This document shows, in pieces, positions 9,320 through 18,600 of a stretch of 64,000 nucleotides of DNA. Made by a program: the position numbers and the translations under genes. The DNA is from Amycolatopsis sp. DSM 110486 (lineage in GTDB: Bacteria; Actinomycetota; Actinomycetes; Mycobacteriales; Pseudonocardiaceae). Positions within the stretch are counted from its first letter, which is position 1. Every line of letters begins with the position of its first letter. The DNA is taken from positions 2,123,001-2,187,000 of the forward strand of contig NZ_CP080519.1 of assembly GCF_019468465.1 (NCBI RefSeq), read 5' to 3'. A model generated the notes under the pieces. That model made no database searches. It was not told the origin of the DNA and saw only the letters and a program-made list of their open reading frames with translations.

Positions 9320-9401
9320 CGCGACCTCCTCGGATGACCTGCGTCAAAACTGGGTGAATCACCCTAACGCGGCATACCCGGAGTGGCGCGGTGGAAGTTG
9401 A

Positions 9402-10316
9402 TCACCGCGCGTCGCGGTCGAGGTCCGGTTCGAGGTAGATGAGCGACGCGACCGGGACCTTCGCGCGCACGCGGGCCTCGGCGTCGTCGATGGCCAGTGC
9501 GACCTCGGACGTGTCCAGGCCGGGCACCAGCGCGAGCTTGGCGGCCACGAGCAGCTCGTCGGGGCCGAGGTACTGCGTGCGGATGTGGATCACGCGCTCG
9601 ACCTTGCCGGCGGCCAGCTCGTCGACGATCTTCTCCAGATCGGTGTCGGTCGCGCCCTCGCCGATGAGCAGGCTTTTCATCTCGACGATGAGGATCACCG
9701 CGATCACGCCCAGCAGCAGGCCGATCATCACGGTCCCGATGCCGTCCCACACCGGGTGGCCGGTGAGCGTGGACAGGCCGACGCCGAGCAGTGCGAACAC
9801 CAGACCGATGAGCGCGCCCGTGTCCTCCAGCAGCACGACCGGCAGCTCGGGTTCCTTGGCCTGGCGGATGAAACGCCACCAGCCGGCGTTGCCCTTGATC
9901 TTCCGCGACTCGCCGATGGCGGTGTAGAAGCTGTAGCCCTCCAGGCAGATCGCGACCAGCAGGATGATCACGGCCACGATCGGCGATTCCAGCGGCTCGG
10001 GCTCGATGATCTTGTGGATGCCCTCGTACAGCGCGAACGCGGAACCGAGCGTGAACAGCATCAGCGCGACGATGAACGAGTAGAAGTACCGCTCCCGGCC
10101 GAAACCGAAGGGGTGTTCCTTCGTGGCGCGCCGGCGCGACGTCTTCTGCCCGAGCAGCAGCAGGCCCTGGTTGGACGTGTCGGCCAGCGAGTGCACCGAC
10201 TCCGCCAGCATCGACGACGAGCCCGTGACCAGGAACCCGACGAACTTCGCCACCGCGATCCCGGCGTTGGCAGCGAGCGCCGCGATGATCGCCTTGGTAC
10301 CGCCACCTGCTGACAC
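9402..10316 (-). CDS. Cation diffusion facilitator (CDF) metal transporter
   Basis: A 304-residue divalent-metal/proton antiporter. Six hydrophobic helices (starting near residues 8, 35, 75, 110, 160 and 185) precede a cytosolic metal-binding domain of about 90 residues. The paired transport-site motifs are visible: H42xxxD46 in SVHSLAD on helix 2 and LLEDTGALIG on helix 5. His-Asp at site A suggests zinc-type rather than manganese-type selectivity. The GTG start is preceded by GGGGAG. It is monocistronic; no metal-responsive operator was recognised upstream. Confidence 0.92.
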   Translation of the reverse strand: MSAGGGTKAIIAALAANAGIAVAKFVGFLVTGSSSMLAESVHSLADTSNQGLLLLGQKTSRRRATKEHPFGFGRERYFYSFIVALMLFTLGSAFALYEGIHKIIEPEPLESPIVAVIILLVAICLEGYSFYTAIGESRKIKGNAGWWRFIRQAKEPELPVVLLEDTGALIGLVFALLGVGLSTLTGHPVWDGIGTVMIGLLLGVIAVILIVEMKSLLIGEGATDTDLEKIVDELAAGKVERVIHIRTQYLGPDELLVAAKLALVPGLDTSEVALAIDDAEARVRAKVPVASLIYLEPDLDRDAR

Positions 10317-10435
10317 GGCGTGCTCCCCTGCCTGTTGCGCAATGGATTCCCGAAATGCCCGATCGGGAGCCTAGAGGACCGATCACCACGCCGTCGCTTC
10401 GGCCACGTGAACGTTTTGTGCTCGAACCCCGCGAA

Positions 10436-10486
10436 CCGTGAAGGGCACCTTGCGGGACCCGGAGTCCCTCGAGGTGCCCTTCACGG
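10436..10486. repeat. Long nested palindrome, possible dispersed repeat
   Basis: Perfect 15-bp arms (10436-10450 with 10472-10486) enclose a second perfect 5-bp stem (10454-10458 with 10464-10468). Folded, it is a nearly continuous stem of about 23 bp with a 5-base loop. It sits between manA (minus strand, ending 12 bases away) and the CDF promoter, so it can terminate manA. Its size suggests a repeated element of this genus, which is inference. Confidence 0.6.
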
Positions 10487-10497
10487 AACGTCGGAAC

Positions 10498-11736
10498 TCA
10501 GTCTTCGCAGGTCCCGGCGGTGGCGCGGAACAGCTGGGCCGGCCGGCCCGCGAGCGGGCGAACCGAGACGGCCGGGTCGGCCGCGGGGAGCCACACCGAC
10601 TGGCCGCGCAGCAGCTCGACCTGCTCCCCGTCGTCGGCCGTCACAAGCAGGTCGCCGTCGGTGCAGAGCAGGATCTGCGGGCCGGTGCAGTCGACCACGA
10701 GCTCGGTGTCGTCGTCGGCCTCCCAGCGCACGCGCGAAAGCTCGAACTCCGGCGCGTCCGTGTGGTAGACGGCCATGCGCTGACCCGCGCATTCGCCTTG
10801 CTGCACCGGCATCTCGCCGCACGCGAAGTCGACCACACGCAGCAGCTCCGGCACGTCCACGTGCTTGGGCGTGAGGCCGCAGCGCAGGATGTTGTCGGAG
10901 TTGGCCAGGATCTCCACGGCGGTGCCGGACAGGTAGAGGTGCAGGTTGCCGGCCGGCAGGTAGATCGCCTCGCCCGCGCGCAACGTGAGGCGGTTGAGCA
11001 GCAGCGCGGCCAGCACGCCTGCGTCACGCGGGTGCGCTTCGCCCAGCTCCAGGATGGTCCGGCACTCCACGCCGAACTCACCGTGGTCGGCGATGTGGCG
11101 CACGCACGCGTCGAGGACCTCGGGCAGCAGCTCGTCGAGCGAGGCCTGCGGCAGCGTGATCCACGTGGTGAACAGCGCACGCAGCCCCGCCGGGTCCGGC
11201 TGCGCTTCGAGCAGTCCGGTGTACTTCGCCAGCCCCGGCGTCTCGACGGCCTTGAGCAGTTTCACCGTGCGCTGCGGGTCGCGGAACCCGGCCAGCGCGT
11301 GGAACTCCGTGAGCGCGCAGACGAGCTCGGGTTTCGCGGTCGGGTCCGGGTAGTTGCGGTTGGGCGCGTCGCGCGGGATACCGAGGCGCTCCTCGCGTTC
11401 GTGCCCCTCGGCGGCCTGCGCGGCCGACGGGTGCGCCTGCATCGACAGCGGCTCCTCGGCCGCCAGGATCTTCAGCAGGAACGGCAGGCGGCCACCCCAG
11501 CGCTTCGCGCAGCGTTCGCCGAGCTGGCCGACCGGATCGGCGTCCACGAGCTCCAGCAGGCTCCGTTCGGTGCCGTCCGGGGCGAGCACGCGGGACGGGT
11601 CGCCCGGGTGGGCACCCATCCACAGCTCGGCCTCGGGGTGCGGCGCCGGCACCGGACGTCCCTGCAGCTTCGGGATCGCGGTGCGCGATCCCCACGCGTA
11701 GGGCCGTACGGCGTTGCGCAACAGCTCCACTGTCAC
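10498..11736 (-). CDS. manA: Mannose-6-phosphate isomerase, class I
   Basis: A 412-residue zinc enzyme interconverting fructose-6-phosphate and mannose-6-phosphate, the entry to GDP-mannose and so to mannolipids and glycoproteins. The type I PMI signature is clear: RPYAWGSRTAI at the N-terminus, AELWMGAHPG, the metal-binding QAHPS, and the cupin segment GNLHLYLSGTAVEILANSDN. The frame continues upstream to 11841, but GTG 11736 fits because GGGAG lies 5 bases before it and family members start near VELLRxAxRPYAWGS. It follows the SIS gene closely, consistent with one operon. Confidence 0.95.
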   Translation of the reverse strand: MTVELLRNAVRPYAWGSRTAIPKLQGRPVPAPHPEAELWMGAHPGDPSRVLAPDGTERSLLELVDADPVGQLGERCAKRWGGRLPFLLKILAAEEPLSMQAHPSAAQAAEGHEREERLGIPRDAPNRNYPDPTAKPELVCALTEFHALAGFRDPQRTVKLLKAVETPGLAKYTGLLEAQPDPAGLRALFTTWITLPQASLDELLPEVLDACVRHIADHGEFGVECRTILELGEAHPRDAGVLAALLLNRLTLRAGEAIYLPAGNLHLYLSGTAVEILANSDNILRCGLTPKHVDVPELLRVVDFACGEMPVQQGECAGQRMAVYHTDAPEFELSRVRWEADDDTELVVDCTGPQILLCTDGDLLVTADDGEQVELLRGQSVWLPAADPAVSVRPLAGRPAQLFRATAGTCED

Positions 11737-11837
11737 CTCAACTCCCAATCCTTCCCATCGGCCGGAGCCGATGTCGTGCAGGCGGTGCCGTCCCCACGGC
11801 GCCCGTCCGCACTTCCTCCCCCTGATCCCGTGAGCCG

Positions 11838-12941
11838 TCAAGCGGTGGCCGGCTCATACCTCCCGGCGCCACCGATGCGGCCCGCCGCGAGCCCGAGGTA
11901 CACCGCGGCGAGCTCGAACCGCAGCGCGAGCACCGCGGCCCGGACGATCTCGTCCGCTTCGAACTCCTCCGCGGGGGCGATCACGTCCACGTCCGGGAGG
12001 AACTCCTCGGCCTGGAAGCGGGCCGCCTCGGCGGCGGGCCCGGTCCGCACCGAGAGCAACAGCACCCTCGTGGCGGTTCCACCGGGTGAGTCGTCCGGAT
12101 CGGCGAAGATGTCACGCTCTTGGCCGCCCGATTGCACCAATCGGCGAAGAGCGGGCCGCGCGAGCGCCTGCCGGTAGTCCTCCGCGTCGCACACCATGCC
12201 CGCGTGAGCCCCGAAAGCGTGCGCCGCGTGCTCGGCGACGGCCACCGCCACGGGGTCGAGACCCCACAGCAGCGGCACGCGGTCGGCGACCCTCAGCGCG
12301 AGCGCCTTGGCCGGGTTCGCGAACGACTCGCGCGCGAGGTAGTCCTTCTCGGCCTCGAGGTCGAGCTGGTCGGCCAGCGTCCGGACGTCGGCCACCAGCA
12401 GGCCCAGCGCATTGGCCGTGAGCAGCCCGGCCGCGAGCCCGCGCGGGAACGCGAGCTCGGGCGGCACGAGGATGCGCGGCGCGAGCAGCACGCCCTTGCC
12501 GGCCACCGAAGCGGCGACGGGGCCCTCGGCCGGCGCGGAGAGCACCACCGTCGCGCCGAAGCGGGCCGCGCGCTCCAGCGACGCGGCCAGCTCGCGGTCA
12601 CCGGCGTCGTCGGTGTGCGCGAAGACCACGTCGAGCGCACCGATCCACGACGGCACCGTCTCGGCCACCACCACCGGCACCGGGCACGCGGGCGCGAGCA
12701 GCGCAGCCAGCAGGCGCGTGAGCGTGCGGCTGACCCCGGGCCGGTCGATGAGCACCAGCGAACGCGGGCGCCCCAGGTCGAGCCGGTCGCTCAGCTCCAG
12801 CTCGGCCGCGGCCTCGGCGGTGGCCCGCACCTGCGCCCCGGCCATGGCGGCGGCACGCAGCAGCCCCCCGCTGTCGGCCTCGGCCAGGCGCGCGGGGTCG
12901 TCGAGCAGCGAATCGTCAAGCACTGTCGGCATGGCTGTCAT
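11838..12941 (-). CDS. SIS-domain phosphosugar-binding protein (TobH-like)
   Basis: A 367-residue protein resembling the bifunctional phosphoglucose/phosphomannose isomerase-like family, conserved next to manA and manB in actinobacteria (Rv3256c/TobH in M. tuberculosis, from knowledge). N-terminal and C-terminal halves each look like a sugar-isomerase fold, with short hydrophobic strands such as PRSLVLIDRPGVSRT and ATVVLSAP. The ATG at 12941 overlaps the end of the upstream zinc-ribbon gene by 26 bases; ATG 12932 is an alternative. Translational coupling is likely. Catalytic residues are not certain, so it may be a sugar-phosphate sensor. Confidence 0.8.
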   Translation of the reverse strand: MTAMPTVLDDSLLDDPARLAEADSGGLLRAAAMAGAQVRATAEAAAELELSDRLDLGRPRSLVLIDRPGVSRTLTRLLAALLAPACPVPVVVAETVPSWIGALDVVFAHTDDAGDRELAASLERAARFGATVVLSAPAEGPVAASVAGKGVLLAPRILVPPELAFPRGLAAGLLTANALGLLVADVRTLADQLDLEAEKDYLARESFANPAKALALRVADRVPLLWGLDPVAVAVAEHAAHAFGAHAGMVCDAEDYRQALARPALRRLVQSGGQERDIFADPDDSPGGTATRVLLLSVRTGPAAEAARFQAEEFLPDVDVIAPAEEFEADEIVRAAVLALRFELAAVYLGLAAGRIGGAGRYEPATA

Positions 12942-13152
12942 CCGGCTCACCGGGAGTGTGGTCACCACTGAGTACCGCTTCGTCGAGAAGCAGCACGGGA
13001 ATCCCGTCACGGACCGGGTACACCCGGCCGCACTCGGTACAGGTCAGCGCTTCGGCATCCGCGTCGTCCGGCGTGCCGGGACGCAGCGGTGCGTGATCCG
13101 GCGACGGGCACGCGAGGATCTCGAGCAGCTGGGCGTCAAGCGTGATGGCCAT
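12916..13152 (-). CDS. Trm112/UPF0434-like zinc-ribbon protein
   Basis: A 78-residue protein with the Trm112 pattern LLEILACPSP at the N-terminus, C38xxC41 and RVYPVRDGIPVLL. C15, C38 and C41 probably bind zinc; the fourth ligand, often Cys, appears as a non-Cys residue (CPSPDH). Trm112-like proteins activate methyltransferases; the role of bacterial stand-alone members is poorly known. ATG 13152 is selected because GGAGG lies 4 bases before it, although the frame opens at 13191. Its 3' end overlaps the SIS gene. Confidence 0.88.
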   Translation of the reverse strand: MAITLDAQLLEILACPSPDHAPLRPGTPDDADAEALTCTECGRVYPVRDGIPVLLLDEAVLSGDHTPGEPDDSHADSA

Positions 13153-13238
13153 GGTTCCTCCATACCACGCGTAGGTGGGTCGCAACGGCACCTTCCGGAC
13201 ACAGTTCGCCTCGGTCGGTCCCCATCAGCGTGGCTTGC

Positions 13239-14594
13239 TCAGCCTCGGACAATTGCCAGTACATCGTCGGTCAGCGCCTCGACGGCGGCGCGGTCGGCGG
13301 CCTCGACGTTGAGCCGCAGCAGCGGCTCGGTGTTCGACGGGCGCAGGTTGAACCACGCGCCGCCCGGGAGCTGCACGGTCAGGCCGTCGAGCTCGTCGAT
13401 CTCGACGCCCGACTTGTCCGCATACGCGTCCTTCACGGCGAGCATGCGCGCGACCTGGTCGGACACGGTCGAGTTGATCTCACCCGAGGCCGCGTAGCGC
13501 GAGAAGTCCTGCGTGAGCGCGGACAGCGGGCCGTCCTGCTCGCCCAGCGCCGCGAGCACGTGCAGCGCGGCCAGCATGCCGGTGTCGGCGCGCCAGAAGT
13601 CGCGGAAGTAGTAGTGCGCCGAGTGCTCGCCGCCGAAGATCGCGCCGGTGCGGGCCATCTCCGCCTTGATGAACGAGTGGCCCACGCGCGTGCGCATGGG
13701 CTTGCCGCCGTGCTCGGAGACGATCTCCGGCACGCCCTTCGACGTGATCAGGTTGTGGATGACCGTGCCGCCCGGCTCCTTGGCCAGTTCGCGCACGGCG
13801 ACCAGCGCCGTGATCGCGCTCGGCGAAACGGGCTCGCCGCGCTCGTCGACCACGAAGCAGCGGTCGGCGTCGCCGTCGAAGGCCACGCCGGCGTCGGCGC
13901 CGACCTCGCGGACCTTGGCCTGCAGGTCGACGATGTTGGCCGGGTCCAGCGGGTTGGCCTCGTGGTTCGGGAAGGTGCCGTCGAGCTCGAAGTACATCGG
14001 CACGATCTCGATCGGCAGCCCGGCGAAGACCGTGGGCACGGTGTGGCCGCCCATGCCGTTGCCGGCATCGACCACGATCTTCAGCGGCCGCGAGTGCGTG
14101 AGGTCGACGAGGTTGCGCAGGTAGGCGGCGTAGTCGCCCAGCACGTCGCGCTCGCTCACGCTGCCGGTCTTGCCCTCGAACTCGGGCACGCCCCGCTCGA
14201 CGGTGTCGCGGATCTCCGTGAGCCCGGTGTCCTGCCCGACGGGGCTGGCGCCCGCGCGGCACATCTTGATGCCGTTGTACTTCGCGGGGTTGTGGCTGGC
14301 GGTGAACATCGCGCCCGGCATGTTCAGCGAGCCGGAGGCGAAGTACAGCTCGTCCGTGCTGCACAGGCCGATCGACACGACGTCGAGACCCTGCGAGGTC
14401 ACGCCTTCGGCGAACGCCGCCGACAGCTGCGGGGACGAGTCACGCATGTCGTGGCCGATCACCACCGAGGGCGACTCGGCCTTGATGAGCAGCGCGAACG
14501 CGGCACCGAAGTCTCGTACCAGTGACGCGTCGAGCTGTTCGCCGACCACGCCGCGGATGTCGTAGGCCTTCACGATGCCCGAAAGATCTGGCAC
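13239..14594 (-). CDS. manB: Phosphomannomutase/phosphoglucomutase
   Basis: A 451-residue alpha-D-phosphohexomutase converting mannose-6-phosphate to mannose-1-phosphate, which directly extends the ManA step. All four landmarks are visible: the phosphoserine loop TASHNP with Ser100, the Mg-binding DGDADR at 240-245, the sugar-binding GGEHSAH, and the phosphate-binding RPSNTEP near the C-terminus. A GTG start with GGGGAG upstream. It leads the manB-Trm112-SIS-manA run on the minus strand, and the gap of 86 bases to the next gene is compatible with one transcript. Confidence 0.96.
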   Translation of the reverse strand: MPDLSGIVKAYDIRGVVGEQLDASLVRDFGAAFALLIKAESPSVVIGHDMRDSSPQLSAAFAEGVTSQGLDVVSIGLCSTDELYFASGSLNMPGAMFTASHNPAKYNGIKMCRAGASPVGQDTGLTEIRDTVERGVPEFEGKTGSVSERDVLGDYAAYLRNLVDLTHSRPLKIVVDAGNGMGGHTVPTVFAGLPIEIVPMYFELDGTFPNHEANPLDPANIVDLQAKVREVGADAGVAFDGDADRCFVVDERGEPVSPSAITALVAVRELAKEPGGTVIHNLITSKGVPEIVSEHGGKPMRTRVGHSFIKAEMARTGAIFGGEHSAHYYFRDFWRADTGMLAALHVLAALGEQDGPLSALTQDFSRYAASGEINSTVSDQVARMLAVKDAYADKSGVEIDELDGLTVQLPGGAWFNLRPSNTEPLLRLNVEAADRAAVEALTDDVLAIVRG

Positions 14595-14669
14595 GCCGTC
14601 TCCCCGCCGTCAGTTTCTCGTCGCGGCGCCGGTCGCGCCGCGCGGAAAGCCTACCGGCGGGAGCGGTGC

Positions 14670-15023
14670 TCAGGCGCGCCCGGGGAGCACGCGGAGGTGG
14701 CCGCGCCTGCCGGACGGGCCCTCCGGCTCGGGCGGCGGCGCCGGCCGGTCCGAGCGGCCCGCCTCGCGGACGGCCTCGGCCAGCGCGGTCAGCTCGTCGG
14801 CCGACTGCTCAGGAGTGGCGAACGTGCCCTCGTGGCGCACGACTTCCCAGCCCTTCGGCACGGTCAGCCGCAGCGCGTGGGCCTCGCACAGGTCGTACGA
14901 ATGCGGCTCAGAGGCGGTGGCGAGGGGACCGACGACGGCGGTGGAATCGCTGTACGCATACGTGAGCGTGGCGACAGCGGGCTCTGGACAACCCGTTCGC
15001 GAACATTTCCGTACGCTCCGCAC
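14670..15023 (-). CDS. DUF3499 family zinc-finger-like protein
   Basis: A 117-residue conserved actinobacterial protein of unknown function (Rv3258c-like in the same neighbourhood). It begins RSVRKCSRTGCPEPAVATL; C7, C12, C46 and H49 (in YDLCEAHALRLT) could form a small metal site. The C-terminus is Pro/Glu/Arg-rich and disordered. The frame is open to 15068, but GTG 15023 matches family starts and has a -10-like TATCGT 8 bases upstream with no Shine-Dalgarno, so translation is probably leaderless. Confidence 0.85.
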   Translation of the reverse strand: MRSVRKCSRTGCPEPAVATLTYAYSDSTAVVGPLATASEPHSYDLCEAHALRLTVPKGWEVVRHEGTFATPEQSADELTALAEAVREAGRSDRPAPPPEPEGPSGRRGHLRVLPGRA

Positions 15024-15031
15024 GATCCAGA

Positions 15032-15037
15032 ACGATA
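15032..15037 (-). promoter_or_regulatory. Putative -10 element, leaderless promoter of DUF3499 gene
   Basis: TATCGT on the minus strand ends 8 bases before the GTG at 15023; no ribosome-binding site lies between them. Confidence 0.5.
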
Positions 15038-15090
15038 GCGCGTCGCCGCAAGGGGGCCCCGGCGACACGCGCGTGACCCCGGCGACCGCA

Positions 15091-15096
15091 TAGACT
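15091..15096 (+). promoter_or_regulatory. Putative -10 element, leaderless promoter of metallopeptidase gene
   Basis: TAGACT ends 6 bases before the GTG at 15103, forming a divergent leaderless pair with the DUF3499 promoter. Confidence 0.55.
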
Positions 15097-15102
15097 TGCG
15101 CG

Positions 15103-15567
15103 GTGGCAACGGCTCGTGATTACCGACAGCGGCAGCGAATGCGGAGGGACCGGCACGGCCGGGGCCTGCGCGGAGCGCTCTACCCCGCGTCCCTGCCCGC
15201 CGCCGCGAGCCGGGCGGAGAAGTTCGACGCGCTCGTGCTCGACGCGCTCGAACCGATCGAAGCGCGCTGGCGCCACGAGCTGACCAAGCTCGACGTGGCG
15301 GTGGACGAGGTCCCCGAGGTCCGCCCGGACGGCCGCGCGCCGGCCGAAGGCGTGCTCCACGACGGCTCCGTGCCCTTGTCACGCCTGGTCCCGGCCGGGG
15401 TCGACCGAGCGGGGCTGCCGACTCGCGCGCGGATCGTGCTCTACCGGCGGCCGCTCGAGGCGCGCGCCAAGGACCCGGGTGAGCTGGCGGAGCTCGTGCA
15501 CGACGTGCTGGTGGAGCAGGTCGCGGGCTACCTCGGCGTCGAACCGGACGTGATCGAAGGCGATTGA
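15103..15567 (+). CDS. Zincin-like metallopeptidase-family protein, degenerate site
   Basis: A 154-residue protein matching the actinobacterial 'metallopeptidase family' gene (Rv3259-like) found divergent from DUF3499. It has a basic N-terminus (RQRQRMRRDRHGRG), a central alpha/beta region, and the helix LVHDVLVEQVAGYLG where zincins carry HExxH. Here the motif reads HDVLVEQ, lacking the catalytic Glu and the second His, so peptidase activity is questionable. A GTG start directly follows a -10-like TAGACT; no Shine-Dalgarno is present. Confidence 0.85.
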   Translation: MATARDYRQRQRMRRDRHGRGLRGALYPASLPAAASRAEKFDALVLDALEPIEARWRHELTKLDVAVDEVPEVRPDGRAPAEGVLHDGSVPLSRLVPAGVDRAGLPTRARIVLYRRPLEARAKDPGELAELVHDVLVEQVAGYLGVEPDVIEGD

Positions 15568-15569
15568 GT

Positions 15570-15592
15570 CGATGGGGGCTGGTGCCCCGTCG
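15570..15592. terminator. Weak hairpin between convergent genes
   Basis: An 8-bp stem with one G-U pair (15570-15577 with 15585-15592), just after the metallopeptidase stop codon. Confidence 0.35.
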
Positions 15593-15647
15593 TAGATGGT
15601 CCGGTTCCGCTGCCCGACCTCCCGGCTCTGCTGCACGGCGGCTCGGT

Positions 15648-18600
15648 TCAGGGGCGAGGGGCGCGGCGGCGTGAGGGCACCGCGGTGAGCGCAGTGAAGA
15701 GCACCGCGGCGAGCTGGGCGAGCAGCAGCAGGCCGCGCTCGGTGCCCGGGAACGCGAGCGAAACCTCCGATGACTGCGGCGGGATCGACACCGCGACCTG
15801 GTGACCCCACGCGGGCACGATCGGCACGGCCTTGCCGTTCACGCTCGCCGTCCAGCCGGCCTCCTGCTCGGCGGCCAGCACCAGCAGCCGGCCGGTCGGG
15901 CCGTCGGAGGCGCGCACGCGGACGTCGGGCAGCCGCGCGTCCACGGGTGAGACCCCGGGCGACGCGCCGGGCGCGCCGCCGCCCGTGACGGCCGCCTTGG
16001 CCAGCTCCGGGGAGATCAGCGTGACCTCACCGGCCTTCGGCAGGAGCCTCACCACGGGCCGGCCGTCGGACATCGGAGCCGCCGGCGCGACGAGTTCACC
16101 GGCGAGCGAGACGAGGGCCTGCGGATTGCTGCCGGGCGGGAGGATCACGTACTCGACGCCGGACACCGCGGCCGCCGCGACGGCTGATTTGACCGCGTTG
16201 GCGTCGCCCGTGAGCAGGTCGCGGCGCCAGTTCGCGAGCCGCTCGGGCGTGCCCGGGGTCGGGGCGAGCTGGTCGTCGCCGAAGACGGCGAGCCGGCCGC
16301 CGGTCTGCCGGGTGAGCTGACCCAAGTCGAGCACCGCGCGGCCGCTGCCGACGAGGTCGGCGGCCACCTCGGGCGCGAGGGCGGGGCGCGGCTGGGCGGT
16401 GAGCGGGCCGTTGTGGCCGGTGCCGACGGCGCTGACGCCCAACGCGATCAGCACCACCACCCCGGCGACACCCGCGACCTTGGGCAGCCACGGCGCGGGC
16501 ACACTCGCCGAGCCGCCGCGTTGCCAGGTCGCGAGGACCGCCCACAGCAGCCCGGCGCCGACGACCAGCAGCGGCACGCCCGTGTAGCCGGTGGCGGCGG
16601 GACCGCCCTGCATCGGTGTCACCGGAACCTGCCGCACGAGCACCACCGCGGCGACACCGAGCACGGCGAGTGCGAGGCCGCCGGCCACCTGCTTCGTCGG
16701 CCGGACCACGAGCGCGACGAGCGTGGCCGCCAGCACCCCGACACCGATGGGCCACGCACCCGGGCCACCCGGCGTCAGCCCGGCCAGGTCCGCGCCGGAC
16801 GCGGGCGCGGCGGGACCGCCGAGACCGTGCAGGAGCAGTTCGGGGTATTTGAGCAGCACCGTCGGCCACGGCAGGAGCAGCACGAGCGGCAGGATCACCA
16901 CGATCCCGACCGACGCCGCGCGGCGCGCGAGCCCCGTCGGCGCCGGCAGGACCACGAAGCCGAGCAACAGGCCCACGAGCGCGAGCGCGTGCGCGAGCGG
17001 CGAGAACGCGCCGAGCACCGCGACGCCGAAGGCCGAGAGCGCCGACACGTGCAGCCAGCGTGTGCCGGGGCGCGTGAGCAACCGCGCGATCCCGGCGACG
17101 ACGAGCGGCAGCACGAGGTGGACCACCACGACGTCGAGGCGCCCCTGCGCGACCGACGCGGTGGCGGCGGGCAGCAGCGCGTACGTCGCCGCGACGACCG
17201 CGCGCACCCAGCGGCGCACGGGCAGCTTGCGCGTGGCCGCGTACGCGCTCAGCGCGGCGAGCGGGATGTCGCCGATGAGCAGGATCGCCACGAGCGCGGC
17301 CGGGCCGCCCAGGGGCGCGAAAATCGCGCCGATGGTGCCGAGCACGGGCAGCGTCGCGGGGGCGGGCGCGCCGGTGCCGCCCGCGACCGCGTGCCACGGC
17401 GCGAGGTAGGTGGACCAGATATCGCCGAGACCGCCGACGGGCAGCAGCCCGCCGCCGGAGAGGTCCAGACCGAGGCGGCCGCGGTTGACCACGAAGGCCA
17501 GGGCCGTCAGCACCACGACGAGGACCACGGGCGGGGCGAAGATCGTCGCGGCCAGCACTCGGCGGCGGTTCACCTCGACGAAGACGAGTCCGGGTTCACG
17601 GGCCGGCGCCGGTCGCGGTGTGGGTGAGGGCTTCGGGCCGTCGCCGGGCTCGACGACGGTTTCCTCCGGCACTTCCTCGCGTTCCGGCGCTGTGTCTTGT
17701 TCCAGCGCTGTGTCTTGTTCCGGCGGCACGGCGACGGCCACGACCGTGCCCGTGCCCGGCCGGCGCAACCCCGAACCACGGGAACTCAAGCCGCGCAAGG
17801 CTCCTGCGGGCAAAGCTTCGGGTCCGACGGGCCGGCGATCGGCGGCGCCGAGCGCTTCCGGCGCGATCCAGGCCGGCTCCTCGGTGAGGCCTTCGGGGAC
17901 CGTGCCGAGCGCGACGTCGCTCTCGACGCCACGGCGCACGAGCCCGACGACGCCGGCGCGTAGGGCGTTGCGCAGCCGCGTGTACCGGCCGACGAACAAT
18001 CCCCGCACCGTGCCGGGACGCGGTGATTCCCGCCGGTTCGCCCGCGCTGCCCGGAGTTTTCCGCGGCCGCCCGTGAGGTAGGCGAGCGCGGAGAGTTCTG
18101 CGCGCGCTTCGGGAGCGCGCCTCAGGACGAAGAAAACGAGCACGCGCAGCAGCAGGAGCAGGGGCAGCCGGACGAGTCCGAACCAGAACGAGAACGGCGA
18201 GCAGTTCACGAGGAACACGCGCAGCCCGTGCGCGCGGTTCACGGCCGCGAGCGAGCGGCCCGCCGCGTCGGGCGCGCGCCGGCCGGTCGAGAGGGCGCGT
18301 GCGTGGCGGACGCGGGCCGCGGGCACCGAGAGCACGAGCGCGCCGGTGGCGTTGGCGCGCCAGCCGAAGTCGAGATCCTCGCGCAGCAAGGAGAAGTCCT
18401 CGTCGAAGCCGCCGAGGGCGTCCCAGAGTTCGCGCTGCACCAACGATCCCGCGCTCGGCACGGCGAGCACCTCACCGGGCTCGTCGCCGGGCGCGGCCAT
18501 CTGCTGGCGGTGTCCGGACGCGTCCGTGGACAGCCCCGCCTCCACGATCAGGCGTGGCTCGGCCCAGTCGAGCCCGAGCGGCCCGAGCACCTTCGCCGAC

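Noticed and set aside
16413..17627. 404-codon plus-strand frame inside the glycosyltransferase
   Set aside because: Composition is extreme in Arg, Gly and His; it lies opposite a recognised membrane protein.
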